Shown here: positions 27,565-35,982 of the stretch, piece after piece
How the letters are laid out: each line of letters starts with the position of its first letter
Numbering within the stretch: position 1 is the first letter of the stretch
Assembly (NCBI RefSeq): GCF_943736985.1
Contig: NZ_CALSFS010000005.1
Location: 124,001-188,000 of the forward strand
Reading direction: 5' to 3'
Length of the DNA stretch: 64,000 nt
DNA from: Clostridium sp. Marseille-Q2269
Lineage (GTDB): Bacteria > Bacillota > Clostridia > Clostridiales > Clostridiaceae
Made by a program: the position numbers and the translations under genes
Notes under the pieces: generated by a model
Seen by the model: the letters and a program-made list of their open reading frames with translations, nothing else
Told to the model about the DNA's origin: nothing
Databases searched by the model: none

Positions 27565-29301
27565 CTAAACACTTCTAAATATTTTATGTGCTATAACAGA
27601 ATTTGCATCTTCAAGTTCCGTAAGCTCCCCTATAGTCATTATATCATCAGAAAAAAGTTGTAAACTTTCTATATTCCCAATATTTCCTCCAGCATATATT
27701 AATACACTTAAAACTTTAAATTTCTTTTTATCCTTCATTTTATTAAACTTATCTATAAAATCTGGATGAGTATAACTATGTCCATCTGTTATAAAAACTA
27801 TATCTGCTTTTTTAAACTTGGACTGTTCTATAACATCTAGCGCTTTCTGAAGAGGTGTTTCAAATAAAGTTCCCCCTCCATCAAATCTTTCTGCTATATC
27901 TAGTATCTTTTCTGGTTCTCTTTTTCCTTTTTCTATTATTATAGGTTCTGTAGCATCTTCATTAAACAATATAGCTGCAAAATTTCTTTTCTGCTCCTGA
28001 GCTATTTCAAGTAATGCTATAGTTACAGCTTTTGACCATTTCTCTTTTATGCCTTTCATGCTACTAGACATATCTATACATACTACCATAGGACCTTTGG
28101 ATTTTAATTTATCTGATTCTAGTTCATACTCTAATAATTGTTTTTGATTAAATTTCCTATAAAACTCCTTTTTAGTAGTTTCATTGGTTAAAAGCATTTT
28201 TTCACTTGGTAGAGTATGTATAATGTTATTCCCTATTCTAACAGATTTAATGGCCACAGCTCCATCTTTATGTTTATTCTTTTGATCTTTAAGGGCACTG
28301 TCTTTAAATCTTCCTATTATATCTGACAACTCTTTTAGTTTTTTAGATTTTCTTATTCTCTCTAATGCTTCTACTTTATCTGCAAAAGGAATTTTGGAAG
28401 ATTTATTGGGTTTATCTCCTAACCCCCAATCCTTTACATAAGATGTAGCCTGTCTAACTTCCTTTTCAGCTTCATTAAAAGCCTCTGCAATTTCTTTTGA
28501 TAAGTTTTCTATTTCCTCTTCACTTTCTTCTAATTTATCACTTAATTGTTCTTCTATATTATCCCCTTGCTTTTCCATATTTTCTAATTCTTCATCTATT
28601 TTTTGCAACTTATTTTTCATATCTTCTTCACTTAAATCACTGATATTATTCTTTAAGTTTTCTATATTCTCTTCTAGTTCTTGTTTTTCTTTTGATAAAT
28701 CTTTTATTTTATCTTCCGCTTCCTGCATCTCTATTAATAAATCAGACAAGGTTTTTTCATCATTATGATGAGGATTATTTTCTTTGTTTATGCCATCTGA
28801 TTGTTCTTTTTCATTTTCTTGATTTTGACTCCACTTCTTTGCTATTTTAACAGCCTTTTTACCTATTATTTCACATCCTATGGCTGAGTTTAATTCATGT
28901 AAACTACAGTTTTTTCTTAAATTTTGTAGGTCTTCTGTTTTAGCTAAGTTCCTTATTATCCTATTATTAATTATACATGTAGATCTAATTTTATCTTCTC
29001 TATATATAAACGGTTCATATTTATATAGAAGCAAAAATATATCTTTATATAATTTATCAAACACAGGTAAATATCTTTTTCCCTCTTGTACTAAACTTTG
29101 CATAGTTGAAGAAATATCATATATATCCTTATATATATCCATATCAAACTCATAATGTTTTACTGACTGATCTTTTTTATATTCTCTTTTTTTTATTCCT
29201 AATATGGAGTCTATACTCTGAAAAACCTCTTTTTTTTCTACAGAAATTTGTTCTTTTTCCCTATCTTCTTCAAAAACTACATTATAATAATTTAGTTTCA
29301 T
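27565..29301 (-). CDS. VWA-domain protein, partner of a MoxR-type AAA ATPase
   Basis: 578 residues. Residues about 185-275 form a long, strongly charged coiled coil (repeated EELE/ENIE heptads). Residues about 395-560 form a von Willebrand factor A domain with a complete metal site: DMSSS, a downstream Thr in GGGTLFETPL and Asp in ITDGHSY. Architecture and gene order recall ViaA, the partner of RavA. Its start is 22 bases after the AAA ATPase stop. It probably handles metal- or cofactor-dependent protein assembly or remodelling; the target is unknown. Confidence 0.8.
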   Translation of the reverse strand: MKLNYYNVVFEEDREKEQISVEKKEVFQSIDSILGIKKREYKKDQSVKHYEFDMDIYKDIYDISSTMQSLVQEGKRYLPVFDKLYKDIFLLLYKYEPFIYREDKIRSTCIINNRIIRNLAKTEDLQNLRKNCSLHELNSAIGCEIIGKKAVKIAKKWSQNQENEKEQSDGINKENNPHHNDEKTLSDLLIEMQEAEDKIKDLSKEKQELEENIENLKNNISDLSEEDMKNKLQKIDEELENMEKQGDNIEEQLSDKLEESEEEIENLSKEIAEAFNEAEKEVRQATSYVKDWGLGDKPNKSSKIPFADKVEALERIRKSKKLKELSDIIGRFKDSALKDQKNKHKDGAVAIKSVRIGNNIIHTLPSEKMLLTNETTKKEFYRKFNQKQLLEYELESDKLKSKGPMVVCIDMSSSMKGIKEKWSKAVTIALLEIAQEQKRNFAAILFNEDATEPIIIEKGKREPEKILDIAERFDGGGTLFETPLQKALDVIEQSKFKKADIVFITDGHSYTHPDFIDKFNKMKDKKKFKVLSVLIYAGGNIGNIESLQLFSDDIMTIGELTELEDANSVIAHKIFRSV

Positions 29302-29323
29302 TTAAAGACTCCTTTCAAAATAA

Positions 29324-30667
29324 TCATATATCACTATCAGCCTTAAAATTCAAATCTATACCTAAAACTTCTTTCATTATATTTTCATTATAATCCTCTA
29401 TATATTTTTTCTTTTTAATCATATTTTCTATGTCCTTGCCATTATTCTCTGCCTGCTGTATTAATCTGTCTAATCTTTTAACAATATTCTCTATACTGAC
29501 CTTAGCTTCAATAGTAGCTCTAATTTTATCATCCTTATCTTCTATATAGTCTATTTCTTCTTTTATTTCATTAAATTTTCTAACGTAATCTCTAACCTTA
29601 TCATCATAAGGATTTATTATTTTGTTAATATTATTTTCTATAATAGATATGTCATCTAAATCATTCCATAAAACGTTTTTTAATGCTTCAAAATCCTCTA
29701 CTACTACATGGTCTCTTCCATATAACAATGCGTTACCTTGGATAACCTTTAAACACTCATTCTTTCTCCTATCTGATACAATTATTCCACTTCTGTCTAA
29801 ACTATCCATAAGCTTTATAAAATCTAAATATATATCCTCCTTAATATCTATACCTTCTACTTTCTTTTGTATAGCATATATTTCTTCTAATGTTATTTTT
29901 GTATGTATATTAATTTCATTTTTATTTTTTTTCATATTTACATAGTTTTTAAACATTTTCAACTTATTATCTGTATCTTTTACATATCCTAGATAATCTC
30001 TAAATATTATTCTATCATATAATGCATGCAGGCTTTCATCATCTGGTATTTCATTACTTGCACAAAACATGCTTATTAATGGAACTTGTATAGCCTTTCC
30101 ATCGTTATAAAATATTTTTTCATTGAGAAGAGGTAATAATATATTTAGAGTAGGTTCATTACTTTTCCATATTTCATCTATGAATGCAATATGAGCTTCT
30201 GGTAATTTTCCATTAGTTTTTCTTAAAAATTTATCCTGTTCCATAGCCTTGATACTATATGGTCCTAGTATTTCTGCAGGATCTGAAGTTTTATTTAATA
30301 ACCACTGAAAATATTTAGCCCTATCTATTCTTTTACATAAATTATATACTAATAAACTCTTACCTGTTCCTGGAGGTCCATATAAAAACATATGTTGTCC
30401 AATTATCAAAGCCCTTAAAGCATCTTTTATAATCTCCTCACGTTCCACAAAAAAATCATTAAGTTCTTCTTCTATAATCTTTAATTTCTTTAATCCACTT
30501 TCATAAAGATTATTAATTTGATGGTAATCCATATTTATCATAAATTCATTTACATTATTTATGTTTTCTTTTATTATTTCCTGGGAATTATTATTTTTTA
30601 TATATTTTTCTTCATATTTCAGTTCATCTAAATCTAAACCTTCAAAGAAGTCGTCAAATTGTTGCAT
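29324..30667 (-). CDS. MoxR-family AAA+ ATPase (RavA-like)
   Basis: 447 residues. Walker A GPPGTGKS near residue 95, Walker B IAFIDEIWK near 145, sensor and arginine-finger region NEIPDDESLHALYDRI near 190-205. An AAA lid and a coiled C-terminal part (about 345-430) follow. MoxR ATPases act as chaperones with VWA partners, which is exactly the next gene. The SD AGGAGG precedes the ATG. First gene of the operon AAA, VWA, Zn ribbon, HhH-BRCT. Confidence 0.85.
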   Translation of the reverse strand: MQQFDDFFEGLDLDELKYEEKYIKNNNSQEIIKENINNVNEFMINMDYHQINNLYESGLKKLKIIEEELNDFFVEREEIIKDALRALIIGQHMFLYGPPGTGKSLLVYNLCKRIDRAKYFQWLLNKTSDPAEILGPYSIKAMEQDKFLRKTNGKLPEAHIAFIDEIWKSNEPTLNILLPLLNEKIFYNDGKAIQVPLISMFCASNEIPDDESLHALYDRIIFRDYLGYVKDTDNKLKMFKNYVNMKKNKNEINIHTKITLEEIYAIQKKVEGIDIKEDIYLDFIKLMDSLDRSGIIVSDRRKNECLKVIQGNALLYGRDHVVVEDFEALKNVLWNDLDDISIIENNINKIINPYDDKVRDYVRKFNEIKEEIDYIEDKDDKIRATIEAKVSIENIVKRLDRLIQQAENNGKDIENMIKKKKYIEDYNENIMKEVLGIDLNFKADSDI

Positions 30668-31259
30668 TTATTATCCTCCTATTTATAAACATTATTTACA
30701 TTATAATTCTACATTTATATTTTATACTAACTCCTTGATTTTGTTAAATAAATATTCATATATAAATATTTATTTCATTTCTTGGTAACTTTCACTTGTA
30801 TATTACAATAAAAGTAATAGCCATTCAACTGAATTTTAGCAAAATTTCTTTTTTTCTGACTTTTTTACCTAGATTTTGATATTTAAATTTGCCTAATTGG
30901 ATTAAAAGGAATTTTACAAAATTTACAGAACAATATATAATATAATAACGGAAACATTTTGTATATTTGAATCTTTCAAATAATATCCTTTACATAACAT
31001 TTCCTTTCTATGTGAAGTGATACTTTTTTAGTGTGTCATTGTGTGTGTATTAATTTGTAAAAATATAAATCAACTTTAATTTTTGTTTTTTATTGTCATA
31101 AAGAACTATTATTTGTTATTGTTATATTAAAAGTTAAAAATTTAACCTAAAAGTAACAATATTTAATTCTCATAATACAAATTAATAATTTTAATAATAT
31201 TATATTTATATAACCCCAATACAATTTTTAATATAGTACATTAAGGAGGAATTTTAAAA
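30668..31259. other. 592-base divergent regulatory region
   Basis: Lies between the AAA operon (minus) and the ornithine cyclodeaminase-like genes (plus). No coding frame seen. It is AT-rich with several imperfect inverted repeats. The ribosome site AAGGAGG at its right end serves the gene at 31260. No known riboswitch fold was recognised. Confidence 0.5.
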
Positions 31260-32333
31260 ATGAGTTTTCAATTACCAAAATTTACACCACCAGATTTTAA
31301 ACAAGATTTTCTTGTTAAAGCACCAGATGTTAAAATAGGTGAAGTTGAAAAAGATGGAGTAGCTCCGGCAGGATTTCATATGACTTCTGTATTACCAGAG
31401 TATTTTAAAGTTAAAGGTGAATGGGTTTTACCAAACCAAACTTCTTTAGATTGTGCTGCAGTAGTTAAAGATGATAGCACTATGGAAGTTGTGGAATTTA
31501 GAAGTCTTAAAGTTGGAGATAAGGTTATTTTAGGACATGCTATAGATGGCAGCGAAGGGATCTATAGATATGCCCAAGGCTTTAACAATATACCAAGAGT
31601 AGGATTTGGAAGATCTGTTGAATCATCCTTTTCAAGAGACTACAAAGAATTATATGAATTATTAAAATATGAAAAAGAAAATAACGGACATATAGTCTGG
31701 GTGTTAGGACCTGCTGTTGTATTTGACCATGATACTAGAGTTGCTTTATCAGACCTTGCTGAAAAAGGATTTGTAAGTGCTCTTATGGCTGGTAATGCCA
31801 TGGCTACTCACGACTTAGAAGGAGGACTTTTAGGTACTGCATTAGGACAAAACATATATACTCAAGAATCAGTTCCTATGGGACATTATAATCACTTAGA
31901 CCTTATAAATGAAGCTAGAAGAGCTGGATCTATAGAAGCTTTACTTTCTGAAGGTAATGTTAAAAATGGATTTATAAAAGCTTGTGTAGAACATAACATC
32001 CCAATAGTTCTTGCAGGATCAATAAGAGATGATGGTCCACTTCCTCCAGTTTATCACAATGTAACCTCTGGACTTGATGCTATGAAAGAACAAGCTGAAA
32101 AAGCAACGGTTATAATTTGTCTTGCTACAGTTCTTCACTCAGTAGCTACTGCAAATTTAGCTTCATCTTATAAAGTTGTAGATGGTAAGGTGAGACCAGT
32201 ATACGTTTACTCTATAGATATTGCTGAATATGCAGTTAACCAAGTAGCAGCAGCTAGAGAACATGTAGGTGTTAAAACTATAGTTACCAATGTTCAAGAC
32301 TTTGTTGTTAATGTTCAAAAGAACGTTCTTTAA
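31260..32333 (+). CDS. Ornithine cyclodeaminase-like protein (TIGR00300/LOR-SDH type), copy 1
   Basis: 357 residues, TIGR00300/COG1915 family. The N-terminal LOR/SDH domain is followed by a Rossmann-like C-terminal part. Conserved stretches are GNAMATHDLEGGLLGTALGQ, HYNHLDLINEARRAGSIE and VLAGSIRDDGPLPPVYH. Archaeal members and the C-terminal domain of cyanobacterial AgrE convert ornithine to proline with bound NAD, releasing ammonia. In a proline-reducing clostridium this would channel arginine/ornithine carbon into proline. SD AAGGAGG precedes the ATG. A paralogue follows after 70 bases. Substrate assignment rests on family knowledge. Confidence 0.75.
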   Translation: MSFQLPKFTPPDFKQDFLVKAPDVKIGEVEKDGVAPAGFHMTSVLPEYFKVKGEWVLPNQTSLDCAAVVKDDSTMEVVEFRSLKVGDKVILGHAIDGSEGIYRYAQGFNNIPRVGFGRSVESSFSRDYKELYELLKYEKENNGHIVWVLGPAVVFDHDTRVALSDLAEKGFVSALMAGNAMATHDLEGGLLGTALGQNIYTQESVPMGHYNHLDLINEARRAGSIEALLSEGNVKNGFIKACVEHNIPIVLAGSIRDDGPLPPVYHNVTSGLDAMKEQAEKATVIICLATVLHSVATANLASSYKVVDGKVRPVYVYSIDIAEYAVNQVAAAREHVGVKTIVTNVQDFVVNVQKNVL

Positions 32334-32403
32334 TATAGATTTTAAACCCTTAATTTTTGAAAATATTAAGACACATTAATATATTATTAGGAGGAGATTT
32401 TAA

Positions 32404-33489
32404 ATGAGTTTCGAATTACCAAAATTTACGCCACCAGATTTTACACAAGATTTTCTTGTTAAAGCACCGGATTGTAAAACTGAAGAAGTAGTTATAGAAG
32501 GAGTTGCTCCTAGACACTATCATGCATTATCAATATATCCTGAATATTTTAAAATTAAAGGACAATGGGTAATAGCTAATGAAAGTCGTATGGATACCGT
32601 TGCAGTTGTTACTCCAGATGACCATATAGATGTTGTAGAATTTAGAAATCTTAAACTTGGAGATAAGGTTGTAGTAGGAAGAACTGAAGATGCTAGCGAA
32701 GGAATATACATGTATGCTGGTGGATTTGTAGCTAAAGACGGAAATTCAGATACATTTGCATTTAGAAGTGGTAGATCAAGAGAAACAGCTTTCTCTAAAG
32801 ATTATGATGATCTATATGAAATAATGAAATATGAAAGAGAACATAATGGAAAAATCGTTTGGGTTTTAGGACCATCAGTTGCATTAGATGATGAATCAAG
32901 AGCGGCTTTTGCATCTCTAGTGGAAAACGGATATGTTAATGCTATTTTATCTGGAAATACTCTTGCAACCTATGACTTAGAAAAAGGAATGTACGGAACA
33001 GTTTTAGGACAAGAAACTTTTGAAGCTGATAGAAATGCTCATTATAACTACATGGAAGCTATAAATGAAGCTAGAAAAGCTGGTTCCTTAGAAGAACTTA
33101 TGGCCTCTGGAAAAGTTAAAGATGGTATATTAAAAGCTTGTGTAGAAAAAGATGTCCCTGTAGTACTTGCTGGTACTATAAGAGATAGATTTACTTTACC
33201 TAATGTTTACGACAATGTATATGAAGCTCAAGATGCTATGAGAAAACATACAAGAAAAGCTACTATGCTTATATGTTTATCTACAGTACTTCATACTATA
33301 GCTTCAGGAAATATGACACCATCTTATACAGTAAAAGACGGTGTTGTTAGACCTGTATATATCTACTCTATAGATATACAAGAATTCTCTGTTAACAAAC
33401 TATCAGACAGAGGTACTCTAGAAGTTAAAACTCTAGTTACAAATGCTCAAGATTTTATTATAAATGTGGCTAAATCTTTAGTTAAATAA
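32404..33489 (+). CDS. Ornithine cyclodeaminase-like protein (TIGR00300/LOR-SDH type), copy 2
   Basis: 361 residues, clearly paralogous to the gene before it (both begin with MSF-LPKFTPPDF and share the whole frame). Differences fall on the best-conserved site: copy 1 has GSIRDDGPLPPVY, copy 2 has GTIRDRFTLPNVY, and GNAMATHDLEGG becomes GNTLATYDLEKG. Copy 2 may therefore be a structural partner in a mixed oligomer or have another substrate. SD AGGAGG precedes the ATG; a strong terminator closes the pair. Confidence 0.72.
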   Translation: MSFELPKFTPPDFTQDFLVKAPDCKTEEVVIEGVAPRHYHALSIYPEYFKIKGQWVIANESRMDTVAVVTPDDHIDVVEFRNLKLGDKVVVGRTEDASEGIYMYAGGFVAKDGNSDTFAFRSGRSRETAFSKDYDDLYEIMKYEREHNGKIVWVLGPSVALDDESRAAFASLVENGYVNAILSGNTLATYDLEKGMYGTVLGQETFEADRNAHYNYMEAINEARKAGSLEELMASGKVKDGILKACVEKDVPVVLAGTIRDRFTLPNVYDNVYEAQDAMRKHTRKATMLICLSTVLHTIASGNMTPSYTVKDGVVRPVYIYSIDIQEFSVNKLSDRGTLEVKTLVTNAQDFIINVAKSLVK

Positions 33490-33533
33490 ATAGAAAAATG
33501 AACACCTATTAATAGGTGTTCATTTTTCTATTT
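33488..33533. terminator. Strong terminator after the paired genes
   Basis: Perfect 23-base arms (33488-33510 and 33511-33533), the longest perfect inverted repeat noted in the window. The left arm overlaps the TAA of copy 2. Confidence 0.85.
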
Positions 33534-33597
33534 ATATACTTTCTAGCTTTACTTTTCTATATACTAATCTAAATACATAATAAATATAAAATTTTAA

Positions 33598-33786
33598 TTA
33601 TTCAACTTCAATAGCTACTACTGGACAAGAATCTCTAGCTTCTTCGGCTAAATGTATTACCTCTTCTGGAACACTATCTACTATAACATGAGCTTTTCCA
33701 TCATCTCTCATTTCAAATACATCACCACATATACTAGGACATAATCCACATCCAACACAAGTATCTTTATCTACATAAGCTTTCAT
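33598..33786 (-). CDS. Single-cluster 4Fe-4S ferredoxin
   Basis: 62 residues. Cluster ligands appear as CVGCGLCPSIC near residues 11-21 and the distant Cys in DSCPVVAIE near the C-terminus, the pattern of monocluster [4Fe-4S] ferredoxins. Low-potential electron carrier in the cytoplasm. No ribosome site lies close to ATG 33786; GGAAGGTG is 31 bases upstream with a hairpin in between (33793-33813). No in-frame alternative start exists because a stop lies five codons upstream. May serve the activases encoded next to it, which need reduced ferredoxin-like donors. Confidence 0.9.
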   Translation of the reverse strand: MKAYVDKDTCVGCGLCPSICGDVFEMRDDGKAHVIVDSVPEEVIHLAEEARDSCPVVAIEVE

Positions 33787-33792
33787 AACTAT

Positions 33793-33825
33793 CGTAGTTT
33801 AAGCAAAACTACGTTTTCACCTTCC
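33793..33825 (-). promoter_or_regulatory. Hairpin between a distant SD and the ferredoxin start
   Basis: CGTAGTTT and AAACTACG (8 bp, loop 5) separate the SD GGAAGGTG (33818-33825) from the ATG. The linear gap is 31 bases; with the hairpin folded the effective gap is 10, a normal spacing. Such hairpin-bridged initiation is described for phage T4 gene 38. Confidence 0.55.
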
Positions 33826-33988
33826 TTTCAAAATTTATATATTTTTAAATTACTTACATTATTTAATATTTAATACTGTCTTATATCTATTCTCTGCAAA
33901 TGAAAAAATATTATTACTATATATTTGAATACTTAATGGACATTTGTCAATAATTTATAAAGAATTATAAATTAAAGGAGTAAGATTT

Positions 33989-34882
33989 ATGAAAGTAGGA
34001 ATACCTCGAGGATTACTTTATTGTAAATATAATGTATTTTTCAATAGTTTTTTTAAGGAATTAGGTGCTGAAATTATAACTTCTTCCAACACCAATAAAA
34101 ATATATTAGATTATGGAGTAAAGCTTTGTGTAGATGAAGCTTGTTTACCCATAAAAAATTTTCATGGACATGTATACTCCATTAAGAATAAGTGCGATAT
34201 CATGCTGCTTCCTAGAATAATGCAGATAGAAAAGAATAAATATATATGTCCTAAATTTTGTGGATTGCCAGAAATGATTATAAACAATATACCCAATATG
34301 CCAAAAACTATTACCTATCCTATTTATTATCATTCAAAATGTAGCCTTAGAAATTGGGCATTAAAAGCTGGACTAAATATAACTAAAAATATTCCTAAAA
34401 TACTTAGGTCTTATAATATAGCTTTAAAAGCTCAAGAAAATTTTTATACTGGCATAAATAAATTATGTCCAAATTTAAATATAGCATTATTAGGTCATCC
34501 ATATAATATTTATGATGATTATGTAAATATGAATATAGTAAATATTTTAGAAAAATCAAATATAGGTGTAGTAACTGAAGAGTTAGTAAGTGAATGTGAT
34601 AAAAATAGATATGTAAATGAATTATTTAAAAAACCTTTTTGGAGTTTTGCTAAAAATTCTTATGGTGCTGCAGCTTATTTAGGTAGTGAACATAAAGTAG
34701 ACGGAATAATATACATATCCTCATTTGGATGTGGAATAGATTCTATAATAATAGATCTTATAAAAAATAAACTAAAAGATTTTCCTATATTAGTTCTAAA
34801 AATAGATGAACAAACAGGTGAGGCAGGATTTCACACCAGAATTGAAGCCTTTACAGATATGCTAGAAAGGAAGTGCATTTAA
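33989..34882 (+). CDS. Activase-associated protein, DUF2229/HgdB-like, first part
   Basis: 297 residues. Begins MKVGIPRGLLYCKYNVFFNS, like the start of the DUF2229 region inside the 1431-residue activase ([20 protein letters not shown]). Shared motifs include a Cys-Pro step (CVDEACLPIK against SESACYPAK), a GHPYNIYDD step (GRPYHIDPE in the large protein) and FGCGIDS (FGCGLDA). Thus it is a separate copy of one section of the fused protein. Probably binds an Fe-S cluster. SD AAGGAG precedes the ATG; next gene starts 2 bases after the stop. Confidence 0.75.
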   Translation: MKVGIPRGLLYCKYNVFFNSFFKELGAEIITSSNTNKNILDYGVKLCVDEACLPIKNFHGHVYSIKNKCDIMLLPRIMQIEKNKYICPKFCGLPEMIINNIPNMPKTITYPIYYHSKCSLRNWALKAGLNITKNIPKILRSYNIALKAQENFYTGINKLCPNLNIALLGHPYNIYDDYVNMNIVNILEKSNIGVVTEELVSECDKNRYVNELFKKPFWSFAKNSYGAAAYLGSEHKVDGIIYISSFGCGIDSIIIDLIKNKLKDFPILVLKIDEQTGEAGFHTRIEAFTDMLERKCI

Positions 34883-34884
34883 TT

Positions 34885-35982
34885 TTGAAAGTTACATTCC
34901 CGCATCTAGGTAATAGTTGTTATGCAGCTAAAGCAATATTTGATACTTTAGGAATAGAATACATAATACCTAAGGCTAGTAATAAAAAAGCTTTAGAAAT
35001 AGGTTCTCTTTACTCGCCTGATGAGATATGCCTTCCATTTAAAATAATGATTGGCAATTATATTGAAAGTATAGAGCAAGGTGCTGATACTATAGTAATA
35101 GCAGGTAGTTGTGGTCCGTGTAGATTTGGAGAATACTGTGAACTACAAATGAATACATTAAAAAAATTAGGCTATAATTTAGATTTTATAGTTATAGATT
35201 CTCCTAAGGACATAGGCAAAGATGAATTCATAAAAAGAATAAATAAAATAGCAGTCCATAGTAATAAAAGTTCTATGAAAAAATTTTCTTCATTAATATA
35301 TGGTCTGAAAATAATAAACTTAATGGATTCTTTGGATAAAAAGGCAAAAATAAAAGCTGGTTATGAAGTAAATAAAGGACAATCAAAAAAAATTCTTTGG
35401 GATTGTAAAAGTGATATTTTAAATTGCAAAACTGCTAAAGAAATGATTTCTCTAGTAAATAATTATCATAAAAAATTGCAAGAAGTACCTATTGATAAAT
35501 CTAAAACTCCATTAAAAATAGCTATAATAGGAGAGATTTATACTATAATTGAACCTTTTTCAAATCTTTATATTGAAGATAAATTAATGGATTTGGGTGT
35601 TTGTACTTCTAAAATTCTATATCCTAGTTGGTGGGTAAAAAATACTGCCCTATCACCTTTTAATCTTAATTGTCTTTCACTGAGAAAAGCTTCTAAAAAA
35701 TATTTATCATTAGGTATAGGTGGTTATGGAAGAGAATGTATTGGGGAAGCTGTTCTTGCAAAAAAAAATGGATTTCATGGAGCTATTCAAATATTTCCCT
35801 TAGGCTGTATGCCAGAAATTGTTTCTAAATCCATACTTCCTACTATATCTAAAAATGAAGATTTTCCTATTATGTCACTTGTAGTAGATGAGATGACAGG
35901 AGAAGCTGGCTATTCAACACGTATAGAAGCTTTTATAGATTTATTAGAAAGGAGACAAGATAATGTACTATATGGGCGTTGA
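34885..35982 (+). CDS. Activase-associated protein, DUF2229/HgdB-like, second part
   Basis: 365 residues. Carries the other motifs of the large protein's C-terminal section: SCGPCRFGEYCELQ, GYGRECIGEA, FPLGCMPE and DEMTGEAGYSTR. TTG 34885 is chosen as start because AGGAAG ends 11 bases before it and it gives LKVTFPHLG, parallel to the previous gene's start. The GTG at 34873 touches the ribosome site and is unlikely. The gene overlaps the following activase gene by 20 bases. Likely an Fe-S protein working with it. Confidence 0.72.
   Translation: MKVTFPHLGNSCYAAKAIFDTLGIEYIIPKASNKKALEIGSLYSPDEICLPFKIMIGNYIESIEQGADTIVIAGSCGPCRFGEYCELQMNTLKKLGYNLDFIVIDSPKDIGKDEFIKRINKIAVHSNKSSMKKFSSLIYGLKIINLMDSLDKKAKIKAGYEVNKGQSKKILWDCKSDILNCKTAKEMISLVNNYHKKLQEVPIDKSKTPLKIAIIGEIYTIIEPFSNLYIEDKLMDLGVCTSKILYPSWWVKNTALSPFNLNCLSLRKASKKYLSLGIGGYGRECIGEAVLAKKNGFHGAIQIFPLGCMPEIVSKSILPTISKNEDFPIMSLVVDEMTGEAGYSTRIEAFIDLLERRQDNVLYGR

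Noticed and set aside
30720-30780. ArgR-like boxes (TATTCATATATAAATATT) before the cyclodeaminase-like genes
   Set aside because: AT-rich DNA gives such matches by chance, and the site lies about 500 bases from the gene start.
32318-32330. Palindrome AAAGAACGTTCTTT as a LexA box
   Set aside because: It lies inside the coding end of the cyclodeaminase-like gene and lacks the 4-base centre of the LexA consensus.
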